DNA from: Ramlibacter sp.
GTDB lineage: Bacteria; Pseudomonadota; Gammaproteobacteria; Burkholderiales; Burkholderiaceae_C
Assembly: GCF_029866045.1 (NCBI RefSeq)
Contig: NZ_JARXAB010000162.1
Location: 1 to 33,269 of the forward strand
DNA length: 33,269 bases
Reading direction: 5' to 3'
Below the pieces are notes generated by a model. The model saw nothing but the letters and a program-made list of their open reading frames with translations. It made no database searches and was not told the origin of the DNA. A program made the translations under genes and the position numbers. Below are positions 1-7,544 of the stretch, piece after piece (position 1 is the first letter of the stretch; the number at the start of each line of letters is the position of its first letter).

Positions 1-456
1 AAGGCCCTGGTGGACAAGGAGCAACCGCAACTGGTGATCCTGGGTAAACAGGCCATCGACGACGACTGCAACCAGACCGGTCAGATGCTCGCTGCCTTGG
101 CCGACATGCCCCAGGCGACCTTTGCCTCCAAGGTGGAGATCGAGGGCGCGGGTGCCGGCGTGGCCAAGGTCACCCGCGAGGTTGATGGCGGCCTCGAGAC
201 CCTGCAGCTGTCGCTGCCGGCAGTGGTCACCACCGACCTGCGCCTCAACGAGCCGCGTTATGTGACGCTGCCCAACATCATGAAGGCCAAGAAAAAGCAG
301 CTCGACACCTTCAGCCCGGCGGACCTGGGCGTCGACGTGGCCCCGCGCATCAAGACCCTGAAGGTCAATGAGCCCCCGAAGCGCTCGGCTGGCGTCAAGG
401 TGGCCGATGTGGCCGCCCTGGTGGCCAAGCTCAAGAACGAAGCCAAAGTGATCTGA
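1..456 (+). CDS. etfB: Electron transfer flavoprotein beta subunit, C-terminal part (5' end outside the window)
   Basis: This is the last 151 codons of an ETF beta subunit. The frame is open from base 1, so the GTG at 10 is an internal valine codon and not a start. The residues [20 protein letters not shown] near the visible start match the AMP-binding segment of the family, and the tail [19 protein letters not shown] is the usual EtfB C-terminus. Family members are about 250 aa, so roughly 100 residues lie upstream. EtfB pairs with EtfA as the soluble heterodimer that takes electrons from acyl-CoA dehydrogenases and passes them to ETF:ubiquinone oxidoreductase. The stop lies 11 nt before etfA, and its TGA is part of the TGAGGAA that serves as the etfA ribosome binding site. 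Confidence 0.95.
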   Translation, partial: KALVDKEQPQLVILGKQAIDDDCNQTGQMLAALADMPQATFASKVEIEGAGAGVAKVTREVDGGLETLQLSLPAVVTTDLRLNEPRYVTLPNIMKAKKKQLDTFSPADLGVDVAPRIKTLKVNEPPKRSAGVKVADVAALVAKLKNEAKVI

Positions 457-467
457 GGAACCCCGAC

Positions 468-1400
468 ATGACCTGCCTTGTCATCGCTGAACACGACAAC
501 GCCTCGATCAAGAGCGCGACCCTCAACACCGTGACCGCTGCCGCTGCCTGCGGCGGTGAGGTCCACGTTCTGGTGGCCGGCCACAACGCCGGCGCCGCCG
601 CCCAAGCGGCCGCCCAGATCGCGGGCGTGGCCAAGGTGATCCACGCCGAGGGCGAGGGCTTTGCCCACGGCCTGGCCGAGAACGTGGCCGCCCAGGTGCT
701 CGCCCTGGCTTCCAACTACAGCCACATCCTGTTTGCGGCCACCGCCAGCGGCAAGAACGCCGCCCCGCGCGTGGCCGCCAAGCTCGACGTCGCCCAAGTC
801 TCGGACGTCACCCAGGTGATCAGCCCCGACACCTTCGAGCGCCCCATCTACGCCGGCAACGCCATTGCCACGGTGCAGGCCGGCGACGCCACTAAGGTGA
901 TCACCGTGCGCACCACCGGCTTTGATCCGGCCGCTACGACTGGTGGCTCCGCAGCCATCGAGACCGCCACTGCCGTAGTCGCCAGCGCCAAGAGCCAGTT
1001 CCTGGGCTCGGAAATCGCCAAGAGCGACCGGCCCGAGCTCACCGCGGCCAAGATCATCGTCTCGGGCGGCCGGGCGCTGGGCAGCGCGGAGAAGTTCGCC
1101 GAGGTGATGACGCCGCTGGCCGACAAGCTCGGCGCCGCCATGGGTGCCAGCCGCGCCGCGGTCGATGCGGGCTACGCACCCAACGACTGGCAGGTGGGCC
1201 AAACCGGCAAGATCGTCGCGCCCCAGCTTTATGTGGCGGCGGGCATCTCGGGCGCCATTCAGCACCTGGCTGGCATGAAAGACTCCAAGGTGATCGTGGC
1301 GATCAACAAGGACCCCGAAGCGCCCATCTTCAGCGTGGCCGACTACGGCCTCGAGGCCGACCTCTTCACCGCTGTGCCGGAGTTGGTGCAGGCGCTTTAA
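468..1400 (+). CDS. etfA: Electron transfer flavoprotein alpha subunit
   Basis: This 310-aa protein is full length for EtfA and carries the FAD of the ETF heterodimer. The N-terminal alpha/beta domain (about 1-185) begins MTCLVIAEHDNASIKSATLN. The C-terminal FAD domain holds VSGGRALGSAEKF, then GYAPNDWQVGQTGK, then ISGAIQHLAGMKDSK and INKDPEAPIFSVADYG, all hallmark FAD-contact segments. The ATG at 468 sits behind GAGGAA at 455-460. It is co-transcribed with etfB, and an intrinsic hairpin terminator follows 34 nt after the stop. The acyl-CoA dehydrogenase downstream is a likely electron donor. Confidence 0.97.
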   Translation: MTCLVIAEHDNASIKSATLNTVTAAAACGGEVHVLVAGHNAGAAAQAAAQIAGVAKVIHAEGEGFAHGLAENVAAQVLALASNYSHILFAATASGKNAAPRVAAKLDVAQVSDVTQVISPDTFERPIYAGNAIATVQAGDATKVITVRTTGFDPAATTGGSAAIETATAVVASAKSQFLGSEIAKSDRPELTAAKIIVSGGRALGSAEKFAEVMTPLADKLGAAMGASRAAVDAGYAPNDWQVGQTGKIVAPQLYVAAGISGAIQHLAGMKDSKVIVAINKDPEAPIFSVADYGLEADLFTAVPELVQAL

Positions 1401-1434
1401 GCGCCTGGTCGCCCCGCCCCTGAGGCCCGCGCTC

Positions 1435-1463
1435 AAAGGCATCGCAAGCGATGCCTTTTTTTT
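1435..1463 (+). terminator. Intrinsic terminator after etfBA
   Basis: AAAGGCATCG and CGATGCCTTT form a perfect 10-bp stem with a CAAG loop, and the right arm runs directly into eight T residues (1456-1463). This is a textbook Rho-independent terminator and separates etfBA from the acyl-CoA dehydrogenase gene, whose ATG lies 20 nt further on. Read-through could still give partial co-expression. Confidence 0.9.
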
Positions 1464-1483
1464 AGATTTCAGGAGACACCGTC

Positions 1484-3274
1484 ATGAGTTTCACCGCCCC
1501 CGTCAAGGACCTGATGTTCAACATCCGCCACTTGGCGAACATCGACGAGATTGCCAAGATCCCCGGCTTCGAGGATGCCGGCTTCGAGACGGCGCAGGCG
1601 GTGGTGGAGGAGTGCGCCAAGTTCAACGAGGGCGTGGTGGCCCCGCTCAATTGGGTGGGCGACCAGAAGCCTTCCTCGTGGAAGGACGGCGTCGTGTCCA
1701 CCACCCCGGGCTTCAAGGAGGCCTACCAGCAGTTTGCCGAGGGCGGCTGGCAAGGCCTGCAGCACCCAGTGGATTTCGGCGGCCAGGGCCTGCCCAAGAC
1801 GATCGGTGCGGCGTGCGGCGAGATCATCAACAGCGCCAACCTGAGCTTTGCCCTGTGTCCCATGCTCACCGATGGTGCGATTGAGGCCCTGCTCACCGCT
1901 GCCTCTGACGAGCTCAAGGCGACCTACCTCGAAAAGCTCGTGACCGGCGAGTGGACCGGCACCATGAACCTCACCGAGCCCCAGGCCGGCTCAGACCTGT
2001 CCATGGTGCGCTCGCGTGCCGAGCCCCAACCCGATGGCACCTACAAGGTGTTCGGCACCAAGATCTACATCACCTATGGCGAGCACGACATGGCGGACAA
2101 CATCGTCCACCTGGTGCTCGCCCGTGTCACCGGTGCGCCCGAGGGCGTCAAGGGCATCAGCCTGTTCGTCGTGCCCAAGGTCATGGTGAACAAGGATGGC
2201 TCGCTGGGCGCGCGCAATGACGTCCACTGCGTGAGCATCGAGCACAAGCTGGGCATCAAGGCCTCGCCGACCGCGGTGCTGCAGTACGGCGACCAGGGCG
2301 GTGCCGTGGGCTACCTCGTGGGCCAGGAAAATCGCGGCCTCGAGTACATGTTCATCATGATGAATGCCGCCCGCTATGCGGTGGGCGTGCAGGGCATTGC
2401 TCTGGCCGAGCGGGCTTACCAGAAGGCGGTGCAGTACGCCCGTGACCGGGTGCAGTCACGCCCGGTGGACGGCAGCCTGAATGCCGCGGCCCCCATCATT
2501 CACCACCCCGACGTCAAGCGCATGCTGCTCACGATGCGCGCCTATACGGAGGGTTGCCGCGCCATGGCCTCGGTGGCCGCTGCTGCCTACGACGCAGCCC
2601 ACCATCACCCGGATTCCGAGGTGCGCAAACAGAACCAGGCTTTCTACGAATTCATGGTGCCCCTGGTCAAGGGCTACAGCACCGAGATGAGCCTGGAGGT
2701 GGCCTCGCTGGGCGTGCAGGTGCACGGCGGCATGGGCTTCATTGAGGAGACCGGCGCTGCGCAGTACCTGCGCGACTCGAAGATTCTGGCCATTTACGAG
2801 GGCACGACCGCCATCCAGGCCAATGACCTCGTGGGCCGCAAGACCGCCCGCGATGGCGGGCAGACCCCGCGCGCCATCGCCACCCAAATCGAGCAGACCG
2901 AGGGTGAGCTGGTTCGCAGTGGCAGCGCCGATGCCTTGGCCGTGGCCAAGCGACTGGCAGCCGCTCGGCGCGCCTTCCTGGACGTGGTCGATTTCGTCGC
3001 CGGCCAGGCCAAGGCCTCGCCCAATGCAGTCTTTGCAGGCTCGGTGCCCTACCTGATGCTGGCAGGCAACTTGATGGCCGGCTGGCAGCTGGGGCGCGCC
3101 CTGCTGGTGGCCCAGACGCAGGCGGCCCAGGTTGACGACCGGGTCTTCATGCAGGCCAAGGTGATCACCGCCCGCTTCTACGCCGACCACATCCTCTCCA
3201 AAGCACCCGGCATTCGCGACAGCATCGTCGAAGGCGCCGACGCGGTGGTGGCGATGCCGCTCGAGGCCTTCTGA
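1484..3274 (+). CDS. Acyl-CoA dehydrogenase, long (~600 aa) DmdC-like subfamily
   Basis: This 596-aa FAD flavoprotein would oxidise an acyl-CoA to the 2-enoyl-CoA and pass electrons to ETF, encoded just upstream. The start follows AGGAG at 1471. The flavin/substrate motif MNLTEPQAGSDLSM lies at 161-174. The middle domain contains IYITYGEHD near 194, and the C-terminal helical domain contains GVQVHGGMGFIEE. The segment ILAIYEGTTAIQ places the presumed catalytic glutamate at residue 439. About 130 further residues form the extra C-terminal domain found in the 590-600 aa subfamily, which includes 3-methylmercaptopropionyl-CoA dehydrogenase (DmdC). The family is clear. The substrate is not: medium-chain, aromatic or methylthio acyl-CoAs are all possible. 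Confidence 0.93.
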   Translation: MSFTAPVKDLMFNIRHLANIDEIAKIPGFEDAGFETAQAVVEECAKFNEGVVAPLNWVGDQKPSSWKDGVVSTTPGFKEAYQQFAEGGWQGLQHPVDFGGQGLPKTIGAACGEIINSANLSFALCPMLTDGAIEALLTAASDELKATYLEKLVTGEWTGTMNLTEPQAGSDLSMVRSRAEPQPDGTYKVFGTKIYITYGEHDMADNIVHLVLARVTGAPEGVKGISLFVVPKVMVNKDGSLGARNDVHCVSIEHKLGIKASPTAVLQYGDQGGAVGYLVGQENRGLEYMFIMMNAARYAVGVQGIALAERAYQKAVQYARDRVQSRPVDGSLNAAAPIIHHPDVKRMLLTMRAYTEGCRAMASVAAAAYDAAHHHPDSEVRKQNQAFYEFMVPLVKGYSTEMSLEVASLGVQVHGGMGFIEETGAAQYLRDSKILAIYEGTTAIQANDLVGRKTARDGGQTPRAIATQIEQTEGELVRSGSADALAVAKRLAAARRAFLDVVDFVAGQAKASPNAVFAGSVPYLMLAGNLMAGWQLGRALLVAQTQAAQVDDRVFMQAKVITARFYADHILSKAPGIRDSIVEGADAVVAMPLEAF

Positions 3275-3321
3275 GCAACGACCTCGCCTTGCACTCCCCC
3301 GACTGAACCAGGAGATCCTCT

Positions 3322-4281
3322 ATGAGCCGCCTTCCCCCCACGCTGCAAAAGCTCCCCCTCCCCATCATCGGCTCGCCGCTCTTCATCATCAGCAACCCGC
3401 AGCTGGTGATCGAGCAGTGCAAGGCCGGCGTGGTGGGCTCCATGCCTGCGCTCAACGCCCGGCCGGCGTCACAGCTTGATGAGTGGCTGCACGAGATCAC
3501 CGAAACCCTTGCCGCCTACAACCAGGCCAACCCGGACAAGCCGGCCGCACCCTTTGCCATCAACCAGATCGTCCATAAGAGCAATGACCGGCTCGAGCAC
3601 GACCTGGAGATGGTGGTGAAGTACAAGGTCCCGATCATCATCACCTCGCTGGGTGCGCGCCCCGAGCTCAACGCCGCGGTGCACTCTTATGGCGGCGTGG
3701 TGCTGCACGACATCATCAACGATGCCTTTGCCCGCAAGGCGATCGAGAAGGGTGCCGACGGCCTGATTGCGGTGGCCGCGGGCGCAGGCGGCCATGCCGG
3801 CACCAAGAGCCCCTTCGCGCTGGTGCAGGAAATCCGCCAGTGGTTCGACGGCCCGATCGCGCTCTCTGGCTCCATCGCCACCGGCGGCGCGGTACTCGCA
3901 GCCCAGGCCATGGGTGCGGACTTCGCCTACATCGGCTCGGCCTTTATCGCCACCCACGAGGCACGCGCCTCCGAGGCCTACAAACAGGCTATCGTCGACT
4001 GCAACAGCGACGACATCGTCTACTCCAACCTCTTCACCGGGGTGCACGGCAACTACCTCAAGCCCTCCATCGTGGCGGCCGGCCTGGACCCAGAACACCT
4101 GCCCGAGTCCGACCCGACAAAGATGAACTTCGGTGGCGACGCGGCGAAGGCCTGGAAGGATATCTGGGGCAGCGGCCAGGGCATCGGCGCGGTCAAGTCG
4201 GTAACCTCCACTGCCGAACTGGTGGGGCGCCTCAAGCGCGAATACGAAGAGGCGCGTTCGCGTATTTGCGAGGCGCGCTGA
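3322..4281 (+). CDS. Nitronate monooxygenase family FMN protein (2-nitropropane dioxygenase-like)
   Basis: This 319-aa TIM-barrel flavoprotein starts at an ATG behind AGGAGA at 3310-3315. The segment IGSPLFIISNPQLVIEQCKAG near the N-terminus and GAGGHAGTKSPFALVQEI (154-171) with the conserved histidine H158 mark the NMO family. GSIATGGAVLAAQAMGADFAYIGSAFIATHEA (182-213) forms the FMN phosphate-binding region. Family members oxidise nitronates or act as NAD(P)H:quinone reductases, and sequence alone does not decide between these. It lies 47 nt after the acyl-CoA dehydrogenase on the same strand, so the two may be co-transcribed and could act in the same catabolic route; that link is inference. 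Confidence 0.88.
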   Translation: MSRLPPTLQKLPLPIIGSPLFIISNPQLVIEQCKAGVVGSMPALNARPASQLDEWLHEITETLAAYNQANPDKPAAPFAINQIVHKSNDRLEHDLEMVVKYKVPIIITSLGARPELNAAVHSYGGVVLHDIINDAFARKAIEKGADGLIAVAAGAGGHAGTKSPFALVQEIRQWFDGPIALSGSIATGGAVLAAQAMGADFAYIGSAFIATHEARASEAYKQAIVDCNSDDIVYSNLFTGVHGNYLKPSIVAAGLDPEHLPESDPTKMNFGGDAAKAWKDIWGSGQGIGAVKSVTSTAELVGRLKREYEEARSRICEAR

Positions 4282-4428
4282 GTTTTTCGCCGGGGCATCG
4301 TGGGTCTTTTGCCTGCAACGCGTCGTGTGCGCGGTGCGGGCGCCGCTCCCCTCACCCGAACGATTTCACGCAAACATCCAAACGACCGCGGAAAAATCTG
4401 TGCGCCCGACATCTTTCGCCGACGACAA

Positions 4429-4502
4429 GCACTGGGGATGCGGTAGGGAGCCCGCAGGGCCCCCGCATCGAAGCCGCCGGGCCCCTACCGCATCCCCAGT
4501 GC
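4429..4502. repeat. Long perfect inverted repeat (20-bp stem) between convergent genes
   Basis: The left arm 4429-4448 (GCACTGGGGATGCGGTAGGG) is an exact reverse complement of 4483-4502. Inside it, GCCCG (4450-4454) pairs with CGGGC (4478-4482) after a single bulged A, giving about 25 bp of stem and a 23-nt loop. It lies between the 3' ends of the NMO-like gene (+) and amiC (-). No T-run follows on either side, so it is not a standard intrinsic terminator. It could be a bidirectional transcription barrier, a REP-like palindromic repeat or a small mobile hairpin. The preceding 147 bases (4282-4428) show no gene or other clear signal. Confidence 0.8.
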
Positions 4503-4508
4503 GTGCCA

Positions 4509-4531
4509 CGCCAAGCGCCAAAGCGCCAAAG
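4509..4531. repeat. Short tandem repeat CGCCAA(A)G x3
   Basis: Three adjacent units, CGCCAAG, CGCCAAAG and CGCCAAAG, lie between the long hairpin and the amiC stop codon. They look like a slippage-generated intergenic microrepeat; no function is implied. Confidence 0.6.
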
Positions 4532-4534
4532 CAC

Positions 4535-5923
4535 TCACACCGGCCGGTTACGTGCCAGCGGCGGATTCGCGGCGAAGTAGCGCAGGATGCCGCGCAGCAG
4601 TGCATCGGCCAGTTGCTCCTGGTACTCGGGGCTGCGCAGGCGCTGCTCTTCTTCCGGGTTGGAGATGAAGGCTGTTTCGACCAGCACCGAGGGAATATCG
4701 GGCGCCTTGAGTACCGCGAAACCCGCTTGCTCCACCTGCGCCTTGTGCAGACGCCCGACCTGGCCGATTTCGCCCAGCATCGCGCTGCCCAATCGCAAAC
4801 TGTCCTTGATCTGCGCGGTGGTACTCATGTCCAGAAGCACCCGCGCCACATGCGGGTCTTGCGCCTTCACATTCGCACCGCCGATCAGGTCGGCCTTGTT
4901 CTCCTTGTCGGCCATCCAGCGCGCGGCGCTGCTCGAGGCACCGCCCTCGCTCAGTGCGAAGACGCTGGCACCGCGCGCGGTGGGTGTGAAGAAAGCATCG
5001 GCGTGGATGCTCACGAACAGATCAGCCTGTACCCGGCGGGCCTTGTTCACCCGAACATGAAGGGGCACGAAGAAGTCGGCGTCGCGGGTCAGGAAGGCGC
5101 GCAAGGGGCTGCCTCCGATGCTGGCCTCGTTCAGTCGCTGCTGCAGGCGCAGGGCCACCTTTAGCACCACATCTTTTTCGCGCGTGCCGCCGGGTCCGAT
5201 GGCGCCCGGGTCCTCGCCTCCATGGCCCGGGTCCAGGGCGACGACGATCAGGCGGTCGACCTTGGGTGCAGGCGGCGGCGCGGGTATCGGGGCGAAACCA
5301 GGCTCGCGTTGGGCCTGCCGGGCGATCAACTCGCCCAGGGGGTCGTTGCTGGGAGGGAGCAGGGGAGCGGGTGGGGTCACCGGTCCCATCACCGGCCCGC
5401 GCGTCTGCGTGCGCTCGGCGATCAGCGCCTCAAGCGGGTCGACCGCCCGCGCCGGGTAAAAGTCCAGCACCAGTCGGTTTCTGTACGGCTCCACCGGCGC
5501 CAGATTGAAGACCTGGGGCAGGGCTGCTTGCTTGAGATCGATCACCAGACGCACCGTCCCCGGCTGGTACTGGCCGACGCGGATGCCGGCGATGTTGGGA
5601 TCGTCTGCCCGCACCTTGGCAACCAGCTCGCGCAGTTGGGGTGAAAGCTCAACGCCATCTATATCGACCGCGAGCCGCGGCGGGTTGGTGATCTGGGTTT
5701 GGCGGGTCACCAGATTGGCGTCGGACTCGATGGTGACCCGGCTGTAGTCGGGCGCGGGCCAGATCCGTACCGAGAGGATGCCGGCACCACGCGCGATCTG
5801 CTGCGCGCCCAGGAGCAGCACCAGGGTGCCGGCCTGAATTAGGTCCCGGCGTCGCAGGCCGGCGCTGGTCTCTGAGGCTCCGACCCGAATGGACGCCGAA
5901 TGGCGGGAGGCCGACCGCGTCAT
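4535..5923 (-). CDS. amiC: N-acetylmuramoyl-L-alanine amidase with Tat signal and AMIN domain
   Basis: This 462-aa enzyme cleaves the amide bond between MurNAc and the stem peptide to split septal peptidoglycan. The N-terminus carries a twin-arginine-type signal, LRRRDLIQ (23-30) followed by a hydrophobic stretch to about 47. An AMIN targeting domain (about 48-155), a Pro-rich linker (about 180-222) and an Amidase_3 domain (225-452) follow. Zinc ligands are visible as H234 (DPGHGGEDPGA), E249 and H307 (VSIHADAF), with catalytic E416 (LVETAFISNPEEE). The chosen ATG overlaps the tsaE stop as ATGA and has GGAGGGTGG before it, so translation is probably coupled. Longer frames upstream are read-back into tsaE. 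AmiB or AmiC naming is a matter of convention; the Tat signal favours the AmiC type. Confidence 0.93.
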   Translation of the reverse strand: MTRSASRHSASIRVGASETSAGLRRRDLIQAGTLVLLLGAQQIARGAGILSVRIWPAPDYSRVTIESDANLVTRQTQITNPPRLAVDIDGVELSPQLRELVAKVRADDPNIAGIRVGQYQPGTVRLVIDLKQAALPQVFNLAPVEPYRNRLVLDFYPARAVDPLEALIAERTQTRGPVMGPVTPPAPLLPPSNDPLGELIARQAQREPGFAPIPAPPPAPKVDRLIVVALDPGHGGEDPGAIGPGGTREKDVVLKVALRLQQRLNEASIGGSPLRAFLTRDADFFVPLHVRVNKARRVQADLFVSIHADAFFTPTARGASVFALSEGGASSSAARWMADKENKADLIGGANVKAQDPHVARVLLDMSTTAQIKDSLRLGSAMLGEIGQVGRLHKAQVEQAGFAVLKAPDIPSVLVETAFISNPEEEQRLRSPEYQEQLADALLRGILRYFAANPPLARNRPV

Positions 5924-6387
5924 CCACCCTCCATCAGCCGCGCCCCACGTGGGCTGCCGGCGTGGGCCGTGACCTGGCGGCTGTCGTCGTCCAAAGTGTC
6001 GAGTGTGAGCACCAGGTCGGGCGTGGGCAGCAGGCCCGCGGCCTTGTCGGGCCATTCGGCCAGCTTCAGGCCCGGGCTGGCGAACAGGTCTCGAAAGCCA
6101 GCATCCTCCCACTCGCGGGGATCGTTGAAGCGGTAGAAGTCGAAGTGCCAGATTGCCAGCGGCGGGCCGCCGGCCTGGGCGGGCGGGGCCTCGTGGGGCT
6201 CGACCACCGCGTACGTGGGGGATTTGATCCGGCCCGCTACGCCCAGCGCGCGCAGCAGGTGACGCACAAAGGTCGTTTTGCCTGCGCCAAGGTCGCCGCG
6301 CAGTTCGATGAAAGCGTCACGGATGTCGTCGCGGGCAGCCAGCGCCTGGGCGAACGCGGCGGTGTCCTGCTCCGAACGCCAGCGCAT
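5920..6387 (-). CDS. tsaE: tRNA threonylcarbamoyladenosine biosynthesis ATPase TsaE
   Basis: This 155-aa protein is the P-loop ATPase of the TsaB-TsaD-TsaE complex that makes t6A37 in ANN-decoding tRNAs. The Walker A motif is GDLGAGKTTFVRHLLRALG (31-49). The family segments SPTYAVVEPH and IWHFDFYRFNDPREWEDAGF follow, and LKLAEWPDKAAGLLP is the conserved LIEWPE region. The start is the ATG at 6387, whose MRWRSEQDTAAFAQALA fits family N-termini; there is no strong ribosome binding site. Its stop overlaps the amiC start. It diverges from queG, with only 39 nt between the two start codons. Confidence 0.94.
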   Translation of the reverse strand: MRWRSEQDTAAFAQALAARDDIRDAFIELRGDLGAGKTTFVRHLLRALGVAGRIKSPTYAVVEPHEAPPAQAGGPPLAIWHFDFYRFNDPREWEDAGFRDLFASPGLKLAEWPDKAAGLLPTPDLVLTLDTLDDDSRQVTAHAGSPRGARLMEGG

Positions 6388-6414
6388 GCAGCGGGGCGGA
6401 GGCAGGGGGTTTCC

Positions 6415-6420
6415 TACAAT
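6415..6420 (+). promoter_or_regulatory. Candidate -10 box for queG (TACAAT)
   Basis: TACAAT lies 6 nt before the GTG start of queG. A start site 6-7 nt after the hexamer would fall on the start codon, giving a leaderless mRNA. No good -35 is visible, so this is a motif-only call. Confidence 0.45.
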
Positions 6421-6426
6421 CGGCGA

Positions 6427-7533
6427 GTGAAATCCGGCAGCGGTCACGGCGAGTTTGACGGTCCTTCCCTGGTCGCAGAGATCGGGCGCTGGGCCCATGA
6501 GCTCGGATTCTCCCAAATTGGCGTGGCGGGTATCGATCTTTCCTCCGCCGAGCAGGGTCTTCTCGATTGGCTGGACCGGGGCTTCCACGGCGAGATGGGC
6601 TACATGGCGGCGCATGGCCTCAAGCGGGCGCGGCCGGCAGAACTGGTCCCGGGCACGGTCAGCGTGCTCACCGCCCGCATGAACTACCTGCCCCAGCATA
6701 GCGCCGAAGACTGGCAAGCCCTCGAGTGGCAGCGGCTTGCGCAGCCGGCCGAGGGTGTGGTGTCGCTCTACGCCCGCGGACGGGATTACCACAAGGTGCT
6801 GCGCGCCCGCCTGCAGAAGCTGGCTGATCGCATTGCGGGCCGCGTGGGACCGCTGGGCCACCGCGTGTTCACCGACTCCGCGCCGGTCCTGGAGGCCGAG
6901 CTGGCGACCTGCAGTGGCCTGGGCTGGCGCGGCAAGCACACCTTGGTGCTGCACCGGGAGGCCGGCTCGATGTTTTTCCTCGGCGAGATCTTTCTAGACC
7001 TGGCGCTGCCGACCACGGCGCCAGTTGAGGCCCATTGCGGCAGTTGCAGCGCCTGCATGGACCTGTGTCCCACCGGCGCCATCGTGGGCCCAGGACAATT
7101 GGACGCACGCCGTTGCATCTCTTACCTCACCATCGAGCACCCGGGCCCCATCCCGGAGGACCTGCGGCCACAAATGGGCAACCGCATCTACGGCTGCGAC
7201 GACTGCCAGCTGGCTTGCCCCTGGAACAAGTTTGCCCAACGCAGTCCCTTGCCGGATTTCGATCCGCGCGACGGCCTGGCGGGCAGCACGCTCGCTTCGC
7301 TGCTGGCCTGGGACGAGCCGGAGTTTTTGCGCCGCACCGAGGGCAGCGCGATCCGCCGCATCGGCCATGAGCGCTGGCTGCGCAATGTGGCGGTGGCGGC
7401 CGGCAATGCCCTGCGGCAACTGGCGCCCGGTGCCGAACGCGAAGCCTTGGCGCGCGCCCTGCAGGCACGGTCCGCGCACCCCAGCGACCTGGTGCAGTCG
7501 CATGTGGCCTGGGCCCTGGCCCAGACAGCCTGA
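6427..7533 (+). CDS. queG: Epoxyqueuosine reductase
   Basis: This 368-aa cobalamin and iron-sulfur enzyme reduces epoxyqueuosine to queuosine in tRNA, the last step of Q34 synthesis. The N-terminal domain includes LGFSQIGVAGIDLS and the family segment FHGEMGYMAAHGLKRARP. The two [4Fe-4S] clusters are clear: HCGSCSACMDLCPTGAI supplies C204, C207, C210 and C214, and YGCDDCQLACPWN supplies C257, C260 and C264. RRCISYLTIEHPGPIP provides a further cysteine. The GTG at 6427 is the only plausible early start; the next methionine is over 50 residues in. No Shine-Dalgarno is close, which agrees with the adjacent -10-like hexamer. It sits head to head with tsaE, another tRNA anticodon-loop modification gene. 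Confidence 0.94.
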   Translation: MKSGSGHGEFDGPSLVAEIGRWAHELGFSQIGVAGIDLSSAEQGLLDWLDRGFHGEMGYMAAHGLKRARPAELVPGTVSVLTARMNYLPQHSAEDWQALEWQRLAQPAEGVVSLYARGRDYHKVLRARLQKLADRIAGRVGPLGHRVFTDSAPVLEAELATCSGLGWRGKHTLVLHREAGSMFFLGEIFLDLALPTTAPVEAHCGSCSACMDLCPTGAIVGPGQLDARRCISYLTIEHPGPIPEDLRPQMGNRIYGCDDCQLACPWNKFAQRSPLPDFDPRDGLAGSTLASLLAWDEPEFLRRTEGSAIRRIGHERWLRNVAVAAGNALRQLAPGAEREALARALQARSAHPSDLVQSHVAWALAQTA

Positions 7534-7544
7534 GCGCGGCAGCC

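Noticed and set aside
4325..5164. Open + strand frame across the amiC C-terminal region
   Set aside because: It is antisense to conserved amidase motifs, gives an Arg/Ala/Gly-rich translation with no family motif, and reflects the high GC content.
6388..6426. preQ1 riboswitch before queG
   Set aside because: The gap is only 39 nt and has no preQ1-type stem-loop with an A-rich tail.
6388..6954. Longer start for tsaE on the - strand
   Set aside because: It would run through the divergent queG gene; family N-termini match the ATG at 6387.
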